From Paraburkholderia podalyriae (GTDB lineage: Bacteria > Pseudomonadota > Gammaproteobacteria > Burkholderiales > Burkholderiaceae), in contig NZ_VZQQ01000006.1 of assembly GCF_014397785.1 (NCBI RefSeq), positions 62,001 through 126,000 on the forward strand: a stretch of 64,000 nucleotides of DNA, written 5' to 3'. The position numbers were made by a program, and so were the translations under genes. Under the pieces are notes generated by a model. That model worked only from the letters and a program-made list of their open reading frames with translations, was not told the DNA's origin and did no database searches. Shown here one piece after another: positions 19,700 through 29,030 of the stretch (positions are counted from its first letter, which is position 1; every line of letters begins with the position of its first letter).

Positions 19700-19775
19700 G
19701 GGTCGTTAGCTCAGCTGGTAGAGCAGCGGACTTTTAATCCGTTGGTCACAGGTTCGAATCCCGTACGGCCTACCA
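19700..19775 (+). tRNA. tRNA-Lys (anticodon TTT)
   Basis: A 76-nt cloverleaf: acceptor arm GGGTCGT with ACGGCCT (two G-T pairs), D arm GCTCAGCTGGTAGAGC, anticodon stem-loop CGGACTTTTAATCCG with TTT, T arm with GGTTCGAATCC, and an encoded CCA end. The acceptor stem begins at 19700. Confidence 0.97.
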
Positions 19776-19785
19776 AAAGATTCGA

Positions 19786-19813
19786 GGGCTGACATGCAAA
19801 TGCATGTCGGCCC
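19786..19813 (+). terminator. terminator after tRNA-Lys
   Basis: GGGCTGACATGCA (19786-19798) pairs with TGCATGTCGGCCC (19801-19813), with one G-T pair and a two-base gap between arms, then a T-rich run. It lies 10 bp after the CCA end. Confidence 0.8.
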
Positions 19814-20016
19814 TTTTCTTTTTCCGCACGCAAAACAGGTACGCGCGGCGCCCGCCTCTTCCTGCCCTCCCCAAAAAAGGCGTTCCGTCCAGGCGCTTTC
19901 AGCCCCTCTCCAACGACACAACACGCAATCAAAAAGCACCCACGCGCCGCCACATTCTTAATCTTTTGTATTTTCGCATTCATGTTTGTGCCGCAGGTGG
20001 TTTGTAGCCTCGCGAG

Positions 20017-21627
20017 TTGCAATACCCGGCCTCCACCAGCAACTATGCGGCGGGCAACCTGCTGGTCTCGCGCACGGCTTATGATCCGGCGTACGTCGTG
20101 AGCGGCACGCTGCCTTATAACGCGGCGCCCACGACCACCAATGCATCGCCCGTGACGGCCGTCACGCCGGGCGGCTTTCCGAACGTGTTCACCAACGATT
20201 CGAACGACGCCAACTTCGGCGTGACGTCGGAAGCGTATCTGGATCAATGGGCACCGAATGCGGCGAGCCCGTCGCAAACGCTGGATGTCACCGCCCAGGC
20301 CGCGAAAAGCAACGTGAATTTCGCCACCAGCTTCGCCTCGAAGTCGGAGCTCGCGCTGAACGTGTCGCTGGATCAGAAATCGCTGACCTTCACCGGCTAC
20401 AACACGTCGATCGACCAGGTCGATATCTCGAACACGAATACGCCGGGCGTGGTCGACACGACGAATACCGACGTCGCAACGCCGACCTACCGTACCGTCG
20501 CGCAGCTGAATTTCGCCGATAACAGCCTGTCGTTCACGAACACCAACGCTTACGCCGGCAACAACAGCCGCGCGGCGGTGCTGGTCAACGGCTTGTACTA
20601 CATCGTCGGCAATGCCGGCAACTCGGGCAAGAATCCGAAGCCGACTACCGCGCAGCTCGACATGCTGACGATGGATACCGGCGTGCAAAGCATTGCTCCG
20701 GGCAGCCAATGCGCGTTCACGCAGGTGATCGGCGCATTCCAGTCGGGTACGGGCACCGGCACGTACACGGTCGCACCGGCTGGAACGGCGTGCTCGCTGG
20801 CGTCGATGGGTTCGATCACGGGCGGCAGTTCGACCGGCGATCAATTCGGATTCTCGATCACCAGTCTGCCGACGACGCCCGCAACGGCCGCCGACAAAAC
20901 CGGCAAGGACGCCAACTACCGCGGCCTGTTCGTCGGTCCGGACGGCACCATGTATGTCTCCAAGGGCAGCGGCGGTAATGGGGTGAACACCATGTATCAG
21001 GTGGGCGCGACGGGTGCGCTCGCCAATGGCGGGAAGTTGCCGCAAAACGCCGCGACGACGATCGTGCCGGGCTTCCCGACCGCCCTCGCGACCAATCTGA
21101 CGGCGCTCACGTCGCCTAGCCAGGTGACCGGCACCGTGTATCCGTTCGGCATGTGGATCCCCGCGTCGAATCCGTCGATCATGTTCGTCGCCGACGAAGG
21201 CGACGGCACGGCGGGCGACCAGGTCAGCGGCAGCGGTGGCCTGTGGGTCTATCAGAACCAGAACGGCACATGGAAGCCGCTCGCCAACCTGACGACGGGC
21301 CTGAACCTCGGCACGGCCTACACCGTGACGGACACCACCGGCGTGTATGGTACGAAGGGCGCGAGCTATACGACCACGCCTGACGGCTTGCGCAACCTCA
21401 CGGGCCAGGTCAACAGCGACGGTTCGTTCACGATCTACGCAGTGACCTCGACGATCGGCAACAGCCTCGGCACCGCGTTCGATGCGGGCGCCGACTCGAA
21501 CCAGCTGGTCAAGATCACGGTCAGCATCAGCGGTTCGACGGTGACTTCGGCGAAGGGCTTCACCGTGATGCAGACCGCGCCGTATGGCCAGGCGCTGCGC
21601 GGCGTCGCACTCGTGCCGAAGTCCTGA
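20017..21627 (+). pseudogene. beta-propeller secreted protein lacking its 5' end
   Basis: An open frame of about 536 codons with no credible start. It begins just after an in-frame TAG (20005), and the first usable codon is a TTG at 20017 with no ribosome site and no signal peptide. The protein itself looks intact: Gly/Ser/Thr/Asn-rich, with propeller-like segments (GLFVGPDGTMYVSKG, IMFVADEGDGTAGD, FTIYAVTSTIG), ending in a normal stop and terminator. From memory, full-length Burkholderia relatives carry a signal peptide directly before the segment that starts here, so the break removed little more than the export signal and promoter. It lies 241 bp after the tRNA-Lys gene. Confidence 0.6.
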
Positions 21628-21648
21628 ACGGGCTGGTAGAGTCTATAC

Positions 21649-21676
21649 AAACGACCTGCGATCCGGCAGGTCGTTT
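21649..21676 (+). terminator. rho-independent terminator after the propeller gene
   Basis: AAACGACCTGC (21649-21659) pairs with GCAGGTCGTTT (21666-21676) around a 6-base loop, followed by further T residues, 22 bp after the stop. Confidence 0.85.
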
Positions 21677-21784
21677 TTTCTTGCACGCTGCTGGGTAGAG
21701 GCCGTCGCGACATACCGCCCGTCGCACCTGAACGCGCCGGCAATCGCGCGTCGAACTGCAGGGGCGGGCGAATCGTCGGTTCGA

Positions 21785-22108
21785 CTAAATGAGGCCGTGC
21801 GCAATGCCGCTCGGCCTCGTCCAACGCTCCCTGTCGTTCGACACGCCGAAATCGGCGGCCTGTAGTGAAACGGTAGCCGAGCAGGCCGTCGAACGCTTTG
21901 CGCTGGCGCGCGCGAGGATTCGCTGCTCGTGCACGTAGAAGAATTCGAGTTGGCGCGCATCGGACGATCTTCGTTCGAGCTCGAACACATCCTCAAGCAC
22001 GCGCCGCGACACGTGAAAACGCTGAAGTCCGCGGCCAAGCCGGATCTGAAAGACAACACCGTCGCTGTTATGCGGCACCGCTGCCCAGATAAGCGGAATG
22101 CTACTCAT
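21785..22108 (-). CDS. DUF1488-like small protein
   Basis: A 107-residue protein. The end (FFYVHEQRILARASAKRS ... VSLQAADFGV) follows the pattern of the DUF1488 family, in which an H..I...A helix is followed by L.AADF; no function is known. The ATG at 22108 has a GGGGG ribosome site. An upstream GTG at 22135 is possible but less likely. Convergent with the propeller gene, whose terminator lies between them. Confidence 0.6.
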   Translation of the reverse strand: MSSIPLIWAAVPHNSDGVVFQIRLGRGLQRFHVSRRVLEDVFELERRSSDARQLEFFYVHEQRILARASAKRSTACSATVSLQAADFGVSNDRERWTRPSGIAHGLI

Positions 22109-22439
22109 GGAGCCCCCGTAAGTCTGGATCTTCACGTCAGGAACATTGACGATTTCATCCTCGCACGTATAAACGCACGGCGCGACTCGTCAAAATTGAA
22201 ACAAACCTGATTTGGTATTTTCGCCACAGCGGAGCGACTCCCGCATGCGAAAGATCTCTTCGGCTTCACGCCCTCCGACCCCATTCATTTGACCGGATGG
22301 TTCGCCACCTCACAGACCGTCTGCGCCCTCCGCTCACATGATCACTTCACGACGCCTTAGAGCGTTCTGAAAACAAACAAGAGAGAAAAACGGCGAGCGC
22401 GTCCCGCAACGATCGGGCTGCCTCGCTCAGGAGGTGCCC
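22109..22439. other. 331-bp intergenic region
   Basis: Lies between the divergent DUF1488-like and outer-membrane genes. It is less GC-rich than its neighbours, particularly at 22185-22225 and 22365-22395, where promoters would be expected. No RNA gene, repeat or further ORF could be supported. Confidence 0.4.
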
Positions 22440-23102
22440 ATGAAAGCTGGAAAGGTGATCTGGGTAGTGGCGTTGCCGTGTCTGATCGAAACCTCGCATG
22501 CGCAAGAGGTCTATCTGCAAGGCGGCACGCTAGGCATCGGGGTTGGCGCGGCGTGGAGCGTCACGTCGTGGTTCGGCGTGCACGCGGACTTCAACGCGAT
22601 CGATCTGTCGCACAACTTCGACGTAGGCGGCAACCGCTACGAAGACGGCATACGGCTGCGCCAGGGTGGTCTGTACGGCGATCTGTTCCCGTGGTCCGGC
22701 AGCGGCTTTCGCGTGACCGCGGGCCTGCGTCTAACCGACAACGAAGTCAGCGGCAACTCGGTTCCGACCAACGGCATGTACGTATTCGAGGGTAAAGCCT
22801 CGCCAGCCTTTCCTGGCGAATACGCGACGGCGAGCGCGCGATACCCGAGCGCGATGCCCTACCTCGGCATCGGCTATGGCTTGCACCCGAGAGCCAAAGG
22901 CTGGGGGCTCGTGGTCGATCTCGGTGTTGCGTACGGCATTCCGAAGTCCTCGTACACGCTGTCGCCGGCACTGTCGCAGGCGGCGGGACCGCAGATGAGT
23001 CAGCAGATCATCAATACCGGATTGCAGCAACTGCGCGACAAGGCGTCGCCTTATCGATGGTATCCGACGTTGCAGGTCGGCATTTCTTATCGCTTCAACT
23101 AG
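22440..23102 (+). CDS. predicted outer-membrane beta-barrel protein
   Basis: A 220-residue protein with a signal peptide ending SHAQ, then alternating beta strands typical of an 8-stranded barrel (LGIGVGAAWSVTSWFGVHADF, GFRVTAGLRLTDNEVSG, YLGIGYGLHP) and a C-terminal aromatic end (VGISYRFN), the usual barrel-assembly signal. A full AGGAGGTG (22429-22436) precedes the ATG. It resembles the small outer-membrane proteins used as OmpW- or Ail-like barrels, but I cannot assign a function. Confidence 0.8.
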   Translation: MKAGKVIWVVALPCLIETSHAQEVYLQGGTLGIGVGAAWSVTSWFGVHADFNAIDLSHNFDVGGNRYEDGIRLRQGGLYGDLFPWSGSGFRVTAGLRLTDNEVSGNSVPTNGMYVFEGKASPAFPGEYATASARYPSAMPYLGIGYGLHPRAKGWGLVVDLGVAYGIPKSSYTLSPALSQAAGPQMSQQIINTGLQQLRDKASPYRWYPTLQVGISYRFN

Positions 23103-23205
23103 GCACTAGAGCCTTAAGACGCAAATAGGTGTACGTAGTATCGGTTCGCAACAGGGCAACGACAGAAGGCCGCGCCGGCCGCGCTCGATCGGCACTGCGG
23201 GCCTG

Positions 23206-24138
23206 TCAGGCATCGCCATGAAATAGCGCCAGAAAATGCCTTGCGGGCGCGCTCAATGGCCTGTCGCGACGCACGATGCTCCCATACGAGGGAAGCTTGT
23301 GCGCGAACGCATAGCCGATCGCGGCCACGAGCCCGTGCTCCGCGTTGCGTTGCGCCACCGTTGCGGGAATGACGCCCAGCATCTGCGAGCGTGCAACGAG
23401 ACTCATCGTCGTCAGAATGGAGCCGGTTTCGATCAGGCCGCGCGGTAACGGCCGGTGGTGCTCCTGAAATTCGCGCTCGACGACTTCGCGGGCAGGGCTG
23501 CCTGCCGGCTGGAGGATCCACGGGTAGGAAGCCAGCGTCTCGAACTCGACGCATGGCTGCTCTGCAAGGGGATGCTCACATCCAGCGACGATCGCAAGGG
23601 CTTCGTCATCGACGGAGCGGAACAGCGATTCACTGCCTGCGCCGACATCACGACCAATCACAACCTCGAGCACGCCCTCGTTCAGTTGAGGCATCAGGCG
23701 GTCGCTGGTATCCACCGCGATTTCGACAGCCATCAGCGGAAAGCGCTCTTTCAACTGCACCAGCGCCTCGGTCAGTCGGCCAGGCGTCGCCGCCATGATG
23801 CTGCCGATCGCAAGTCGCCCCGCGCTGCCCAGTTGCAATTCCGCCAGCTCACGATTGAGAGCTTCCATGCTGCCGCGTATTCCACGGAAGTAGCCGAGTA
23901 CCCGCTCGCCCGCCGGATTGAGCCGCAAGCCGCGGCCCGCGCGCTCGAAAAGTGGCTGCCCCAAGGCGCTTTCCAGTTCGTGCAGCATTTTCGTCGCGGC
24001 GGGCTGCGTGAGTCCGAGTTGACCCGCGGCACCGCGCAGCGTCGAGTATTCCTCGACGGCGAGCAGCAGCGCAATCTGGCGCATTCGCAGCCGGTTCAGC
24101 AGTTGCGGCGTCGTGTCCCGTCTGTCGATCGAACCCAT
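23206..24138 (-). CDS. LysR-family transcriptional regulator
   Basis: A 310-residue regulator: winged helix at about residues 14-75 (LRGAAGQLGLTQPAATKMLHELESALG) and a periplasmic-binding-like effector domain to the end, with GRLAIGSIMAATPGRL at the hinge. Divergent from the catabolic cluster that starts at 24315 and its probable activator. A pair of 12-bp repeats at 24151-24180 lies directly before its start. It resembles the GbpR/PcaQ branch; the inducer is unknown. Confidence 0.92.
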   Translation of the reverse strand: MGSIDRRDTTPQLLNRLRMRQIALLLAVEEYSTLRGAAGQLGLTQPAATKMLHELESALGQPLFERAGRGLRLNPAGERVLGYFRGIRGSMEALNRELAELQLGSAGRLAIGSIMAATPGRLTEALVQLKERFPLMAVEIAVDTSDRLMPQLNEGVLEVVIGRDVGAGSESLFRSVDDEALAIVAGCEHPLAEQPCVEFETLASYPWILQPAGSPAREVVEREFQEHHRPLPRGLIETGSILTTMSLVARSQMLGVIPATVAQRNAEHGLVAAIGYAFAHKLPSYGSIVRRDRPLSAPARHFLALFHGDA

Positions 24139-24150
24139 TCTGATTACCTG

Positions 24151-24180
24151 CAGTTATCAATTCATCAGCAGTTTTCAATT
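24151..24180. promoter_or_regulatory. direct 12-bp repeats, putative LysR binding site
   Basis: CAGTTATCAATT (24151-24162) and CAGTTTTCAATT (24169-24180) differ at one base and are offset by 18 bp, in the divergent region just upstream of the LysR gene and about 80 bp before the first plus-strand ORF of the cluster. Confidence 0.55.
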
Positions 24181-24258
24181 TACGGGGTGGTGACGTCTAC
24201 CTAGTATGAACCCTGAACGACACCGGGCCGCAACGCGGCCGCCATGAGGAGACGCACC

Positions 24259-24318
24259 ATGCGAATCGAACATCTGACCGCGCAATCGCGGTCCATTGCG
24301 GCGGGAGACAACGCATGA
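24259..24318 (+). CDS. 19-codon ORF coupled to the PdxA-like gene
   Basis: A very small ORF (begins MRIEHLT) with a good GAGGAGA ribosome site eight bases before its ATG. Its stop overlaps the next start as ATGA. It could be a leader peptide that sets translation of the downstream gene, or the surviving start of a gene lost by deletion. I do not recognise the peptide. Confidence 0.4.
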   Translation: MRIEHLTAQSRSIAAGDNA

Positions 24319-25361
24319 CCGCCATTTCCGGCCTCCCCGTCATTGCGCTGACGCTTGGCGATCCGGCGGGCATCGGCCCTGAGCTGATTGCGAAGCTGCT
24401 TGCCCGGCCTGATGCAACCACGCACGCGAACATCGTGCTGGTCGGCGACCGCTGGCTGTGGGAAGACGGCCAGCGCATTGCGCGGGTGCGAGTGGACGTC
24501 GAGCCGCTCGACTCGCTGGCCGATGCGCGCCTGCGCACATCGACAAGCCTGCCGGCCTTCGTCGCCGTCGACACCGTGAATCCAGCCGACGTGGTAAGCG
24601 GCGAAGCCCGCGCAGCGGGCGGCCGCTCCGTGCTCCACGTACTCGACCTGTGCATGGATGCCACGCTTGCCGGCCACGTCGACGCGATCTGCTTCGCGCC
24701 GCTTAACAAGCGGGCAATGAAGCTAGGCGGTCTGGAACACGAAGACGAACTCCATCACTTCGCGAAGTATCTCGGCGTGACCGGCTACTTCTGCGAGTTC
24801 AACACACTCGGCGACCTGTGGACCGCACGCATCTCGTCGCATATCCCTCTGAAAGATGCGGCGAGCTACGTGAGCGTCGAGCGCATCACGCAGGCAGCGG
24901 AACTGATGTACCAGTCCCTTCGCGCAAACGATGTCAGCACGCCGAAGGTGGCGATTGCGGCATTCAACCCCCACGGCGGCGACGGCGGCGTTTGCGGCCG
25001 TGAGGAAGTCGACGTGATCGTTCCCGCGGTAAGGGCGCTTCAGGCAAGGGCCTGGCCCACCGACGCGCCCTTTCACGGGCCGTTTCCGGCCGACACGATC
25101 TTCCTGAAGGCGCAGGCCGGCGAGTATCACGCGATCGTCACGATGTACCACGACCAGGGGCAGATTGCCATCAAGCTGCTGGGCTTTTCGCGCGGCGTCA
25201 CGGTGCAGGGCGGTCTGCCCGTGCCGATCACGACTCCCGCTCACGGAACCGCGTACGACATCGCCGGACGCGGCTGTGCAGACGTCGGCGCGACGTGGCA
25301 AGCGTTTCAGATCGCATGCCGCATGGGCACCGCCCACCGGCGCGACTTCATCGCGGCCTGA
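24315..25361 (+). CDS. PdxA-family NAD-dependent dehydrogenase
   Basis: A 348-residue protein of the PdxA family (4-hydroxythreonine-4-phosphate dehydrogenase and relatives). LTLGDPAGIGPEL opens the fold; metal ligands appear in HEDELHHF, FNPHGGDGG and HGTAYDIAGRG, with MYHDQGQIAIKLLGF conserved. Because it sits in a catabolic cluster it is more likely a PdxA2-type sugar-acid enzyme or a TphB-like diol dehydrogenase than the vitamin B6 enzyme. No DUF1537 four-carbon-acid kinase, the usual PdxA2 partner, is present. Its loop reads PHGGDGG, where PdxA and PdxA2 usually have PHAGE. GCGGGAGA precedes the ATG. Confidence 0.8.
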   Translation: MTAISGLPVIALTLGDPAGIGPELIAKLLARPDATTHANIVLVGDRWLWEDGQRIARVRVDVEPLDSLADARLRTSTSLPAFVAVDTVNPADVVSGEARAAGGRSVLHVLDLCMDATLAGHVDAICFAPLNKRAMKLGGLEHEDELHHFAKYLGVTGYFCEFNTLGDLWTARISSHIPLKDAASYVSVERITQAAELMYQSLRANDVSTPKVAIAAFNPHGGDGGVCGREEVDVIVPAVRALQARAWPTDAPFHGPFPADTIFLKAQAGEYHAIVTMYHDQGQIAIKLLGFSRGVTVQGGLPVPITTPAHGTAYDIAGRGCADVGATWQAFQIACRMGTAHRRDFIAA

Positions 25362-25413
25362 GCGCACGCGGTTCTCGATTCTCTGACCATAACGAACTAA
25401 CGGAGACATCCGA

Positions 25414-26586
25414 ATGAAAATCAAGTCTGTGCGTGCCCGTGTCTACGAGTGGAAAGGCAAGACGGTGCCGCCGCAGGGCAACTTCTGCTCGAACGCGATG
25501 GATATGCTCTACGCGCCGCAGGAAACCATGAGCACCTTCCGCTTCCATGCCTGGACGGTTGTCGAGGTCGAAACCGACACCGGCATCGTCGGGCTGGGCA
25601 ACGTGGCGCTCGCGCCGCACGTCGCGAAAGTGATCATCGATCAGTATCTCGCACCGCTTGTCATGGGCCAGGATCCCTGGGACTACGAGTACCTGAGCCA
25701 GCGCATGTACCGCGCAACCCACGCATGGGGACGCAAGGGCGTCGGCATGGCGGCGATTTCGGCGATCGACATCGCGATCTGGGACATCCTCGGCAAGAGT
25801 GTCGACAAGCCTGTCTTCAAGCTTCTTGGCGGACGAACCAAGGAGCGCATTCCGTGCTACTACTCGAAGCTGTACCGCTCCGACCTGAAGGACATGCAGG
25901 CCGAAGCGCAGCGCTATCTCGACCAGGGTTTTCGTGCGTTCAAGATGCGCTTCGGCTATGGGCCCAATCATGGTCAACAGGGCGTGCTCGAGAACCTCAA
26001 GTCGGTCGCAGCGATCCGCGAGGTGATCGGCTATGACAACGACCTGATGCTCGAGTGCTACATGGGCTGGAACCTCGAGTACGCGAAACGGATGTTGCCC
26101 AAGCTCGACAAGTATCAGCCACGCTGGCTGGAAGAGCCTGTGATCGCCGACGATATCGACGGCTATGCCGAACTCAACCGCCTGACGAGCATTCCGATCT
26201 CCGGCGGAGAGCACGAATTCACGCTGTACGGCTTCAAGCAGTTGCTTGACCGCAAGGCCGTGTCCGTCGTCCAGTACGACACGAACCGCGTCGGCGGCAT
26301 CACGATGGCGCACAAGATCAACGCGCTGTGCGAGGCGTACAGCGTCCCCGTGATTCCACACGCCGGGCAAATGCACAACTACCATCTGACGATGAGCACA
26401 CTGGCCTCGCCGATGAGCGAGTATTTCCCGATGTTCGACGTCGAGGTCGGCAACGAACTGTTCTACTACATTTTCGACGGCGAGCCCGTCGCCGAAAACG
26501 GCTTTCTGCAACTGCGCGACGACGTGCCCGGTTTGGGCCTTACGTTGAAGACCGAGTTTCTCGACCAGTTCGAGATCGTGGAGTGA
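25414..26586 (+). CDS. enolase-superfamily acid-sugar dehydratase (rhamnonate dehydratase-like)
   Basis: A 390-residue member of the mandelate racemase/muconate lactonising group. The N-terminal capping domain is at about residues 1-130, then the barrel. Compared with E. coli L-rhamnonate dehydratase the metal-ligand positions are Glu214 (LECYM), Glu240 (WLEEP) and Glu266 (SGGEHE), with the catalytic His316 in IPHAGQ. The [12 protein letters not shown] segment also resembles that subgroup. The first ligand is Glu where the reference has Asp. It probably dehydrates a sugar acid to a 2-keto-3-deoxy acid. Starts 53 bp after the PdxA-like stop. Confidence 0.82.
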   Translation: MKIKSVRARVYEWKGKTVPPQGNFCSNAMDMLYAPQETMSTFRFHAWTVVEVETDTGIVGLGNVALAPHVAKVIIDQYLAPLVMGQDPWDYEYLSQRMYRATHAWGRKGVGMAAISAIDIAIWDILGKSVDKPVFKLLGGRTKERIPCYYSKLYRSDLKDMQAEAQRYLDQGFRAFKMRFGYGPNHGQQGVLENLKSVAAIREVIGYDNDLMLECYMGWNLEYAKRMLPKLDKYQPRWLEEPVIADDIDGYAELNRLTSIPISGGEHEFTLYGFKQLLDRKAVSVVQYDTNRVGGITMAHKINALCEAYSVPVIPHAGQMHNYHLTMSTLASPMSEYFPMFDVEVGNELFYYIFDGEPVAENGFLQLRDDVPGLGLTLKTEFLDQFEIVE

Positions 26587-26685
26587 CTGCTGGACGCGGC
26601 ACGCCGGCTCGATCCGCTCGTGCTGCACTGGGCGCTGAGTCCCCATCAGAAGGCCGACACCAAACATTAAAAGACTGGAGACATC

Positions 26686-27978
26686 ATGACCACCCTGAGC
26701 CCGGCCAATCCGCCCTATGAAGCCGGCGAAGCCATTCCTCGCCGCCGCTGGCTGCGCGTGATTCCGCCGCTTCTACTGGCCTGCATCATCTCGTATATGG
26801 ACCGCGTGAACATCGCGTTTGCGATGCCAGGCGGGATGAACGCGGACCTCGGAATGGATGCGACGATGGCCGGCCTCGCCGGCGGCATCTTCTTTTTCGG
26901 CTACCTGTTTCTGCAGATTCCCGGGGGCCGGCGCGCGGCACTCGGCAGCGGCAAGACATTCATCGCGTGGTCGCTCGTCAGTTGGGCGCTGCTCTCCGCG
27001 CTCACGGGTCTGGTCACTCACACGTGGCAACTACTCGGGCTCCGTTTCCTGCTCGGCGTCGCAGAAGGCGGCATGCTGCCCGTCGTGCTCACGATGGTCA
27101 GCAACTGGTTCCCCGATCGCGAGCGCGGCCGCGCGAACGCGATGGTCATCATGTTCGTTCCGCTGGCCGGAATCATTACCGCGCCGCTGTCCGGCTTCAT
27201 TCTGGCCGCTTACGACTGGCGTCATCTTTTCTTCAGCACAGCGGTGCTGTCGGTGCTTTTCCTCGGCGTGTGGCTCGCGTTCGCCGACGACGGTCCCAAG
27301 ACCGCTCGCTGGGTGTCGCCCCGGGAGAAGACATACATCCTCGACGCACTGCGCGCTGAGCAGGAGCGCAAGCAGGCGACAGGCTCGCCGGGCGCGGCAT
27401 CGTTCGGCGCACTCCTGCGCAATCCTACGATCTGGCTGCTGATCGCGATCAACTTCTGCTACCAGGCCGGCATTTATGGCTACACGATGTGGTTGCCGAC
27501 GCTGCTGAAAGATCTCACGCACACGGGAATGGGCAAGATCGGTATGCTCGCGATGATCCCCTATGTCGCGATGATCGCCGGCATGTTCGCCACGTCATAT
27601 CTGTCCGATCTGACCGGCAAGCGCCGCCTGTTCGTGCTGCTGCCGCTGGTGGGCTTCGCCGCGTGTCTCGCGCTGTCCGTGCTGACGCGCCCCACGATGC
27701 TCGTTTCGTTCTCGTTCCTGATCGGTTGCGGCTTCTTCCTGCAGGCTGCCGCGGGCGTGTTCTGGGCGATTCCGCCGAAACTCTGCAGCGTCGAAACGGC
27801 CGGCAGCGCGCGCGGCCTCATTAACGCGCTTGGCAATCTCGGTGGCTTCTGCGGACCCTACGCGGTGGGCCTGCTGACCCAGCACGTCAGCTCAGCCGCC
27901 GGCGTGTACTGCCTCGCCTTCGTGCTGGCGATGGCGGGCCTGCTGTCCCTGACGCTGCCGCGGCGTTGCGAGGACTAA
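26686..27978 (+). CDS. MFS transporter, anion:cation symporter type
   Basis: A 430-residue permease with about 12 membrane segments. The N-terminal IISYMDRVNIAFAMPGG and the loop SNWFPDRERGRANAMV are hallmarks of the ACS family that imports hexuronates, glucarate, phthalate, tartrate and similar acids. A longer cytoplasmic loop is at about residues 200-235. It lies 100 bp after the dehydratase with a ribosome site (GGAGACATC) and is the likely importer of the cluster's substrate. Confidence 0.9.
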   Translation: MTTLSPANPPYEAGEAIPRRRWLRVIPPLLLACIISYMDRVNIAFAMPGGMNADLGMDATMAGLAGGIFFFGYLFLQIPGGRRAALGSGKTFIAWSLVSWALLSALTGLVTHTWQLLGLRFLLGVAEGGMLPVVLTMVSNWFPDRERGRANAMVIMFVPLAGIITAPLSGFILAAYDWRHLFFSTAVLSVLFLGVWLAFADDGPKTARWVSPREKTYILDALRAEQERKQATGSPGAASFGALLRNPTIWLLIAINFCYQAGIYGYTMWLPTLLKDLTHTGMGKIGMLAMIPYVAMIAGMFATSYLSDLTGKRRLFVLLPLVGFAACLALSVLTRPTMLVSFSFLIGCGFFLQAAAGVFWAIPPKLCSVETAGSARGLINALGNLGGFCGPYAVGLLTQHVSSAAGVYCLAFVLAMAGLLSLTLPRRCED

Positions 27979-28069
27979 CGCGCGCCGCATGTTTGACGAC
28001 GACCGATACGAGCGCGCGGCGGCCCAATCCGTGCGCTGCGGCGAACCTTGAAAATGACGGAGATTCACG

Positions 28070-29014
28070 ATGAACGACATCCTGCTGCTGGTACAGAAAT
28101 GCGCCCACACCTTCAGCTTCTACGATCTCGCCACCAAGGCGGCACTCAAACACATTGTTCTGCCCAACTTTCCGCACGAATTCACCGTCGATGCCGAACA
28201 GCGTTACGCATACGTCGGCATCTTCGGGATCGAGACCGCATGGTCGCGCGGCCACTGCGGAGATCACCGGATAGCGGAGATCGATTTGCATGAGCGCAGG
28301 CTCACGCGAATGCTCGACCTGTGGCCGCACTACCGGCCGCACGGAATGGCGACGGACAGCGAGGGGCGTCTGTATGCGATGAGCGAGGCCGACGACCTGC
28401 TCCTCGTATTCGATCGTCCGCGCGAGCAGGAGGTGCCGAACATGGCGCTGCCTTCCGGCGGAGTCAAGACTCATCTTGTGACCCTGACTCGCGATGCGAG
28501 CGTGGCGTACGGAATTCACCTGCTGTCGAATACGGTCACCCGGTTTCATCCGCGCGACGCGACTGTGACTCCGGTGGCCGTCATGCCGGGTCCGCGCCCC
28601 GAGGGAAATGCGCTTTCGAGCGACGAGAAAACGCTGTACGTCGCGAACCGCGGCGACGACACGCTTGTCGCAATCGACACCGCCACGATGGCCTGCGGCC
28701 GCCGCGTCAAAACGCGTAGCGATCCGAACCGGATCTATCGTACGCAAGCCGCAGATGGGCGCGATCTGCTGCTGCTCACGAATTCCGGCGAGCGCTCCAT
28801 TTCCGTGTTCGACGCCGAACATCTCGAAGAGATGGAGCGGGTCGGATTGCCTGCGAATCCCACGGCTCTGTCGTTTCACCCTGCCCGTCGTTCAGCGTTC
28901 GTCTCGTTTCAGGACGACTTCGTCCGGGAACTCGACCTCGAACGTTGGCAGTTCGTCGAGGCGTTGCCAACGCTACGTGAACCGGACGCGTCCTATGTGC
29001 TCAGCAGCGTCTGA
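28070..29014 (+). CDS. cytosolic YVTN-type beta-propeller protein
   Basis: A 314-residue propeller made of repeated strands such as HEFTVDAEQRYAYVGIFG, NALSSDEKTLYVANRGDDTLVAIDT and PTALSFHPARRSAFVSF. It has no signal peptide, unlike many YVTN proteins, so it acts in the cytosol. 6-phosphogluconolactonase-type lactonases share this fold, so a sugar-lactonase role fits the cluster, but there is no direct motif proof. Its stop is 16 bp before the amidohydrolase start. Confidence 0.75.
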   Translation: MNDILLLVQKCAHTFSFYDLATKAALKHIVLPNFPHEFTVDAEQRYAYVGIFGIETAWSRGHCGDHRIAEIDLHERRLTRMLDLWPHYRPHGMATDSEGRLYAMSEADDLLLVFDRPREQEVPNMALPSGGVKTHLVTLTRDASVAYGIHLLSNTVTRFHPRDATVTPVAVMPGPRPEGNALSSDEKTLYVANRGDDTLVAIDTATMACGRRVKTRSDPNRIYRTQAADGRDLLLLTNSGERSISVFDAEHLEEMERVGLPANPTALSFHPARRSAFVSFQDDFVRELDLERWQFVEALPTLREPDASYVLSSV

Positions 29015-29030
29015 TCCGTCGACACGAACC

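Noticed and set aside
19700-20016. Attachment-site duplication of the tRNA-Lys 3' end
   Set aside because: I looked for a repeat of the T-arm/acceptor sequence downstream in the window and saw none.
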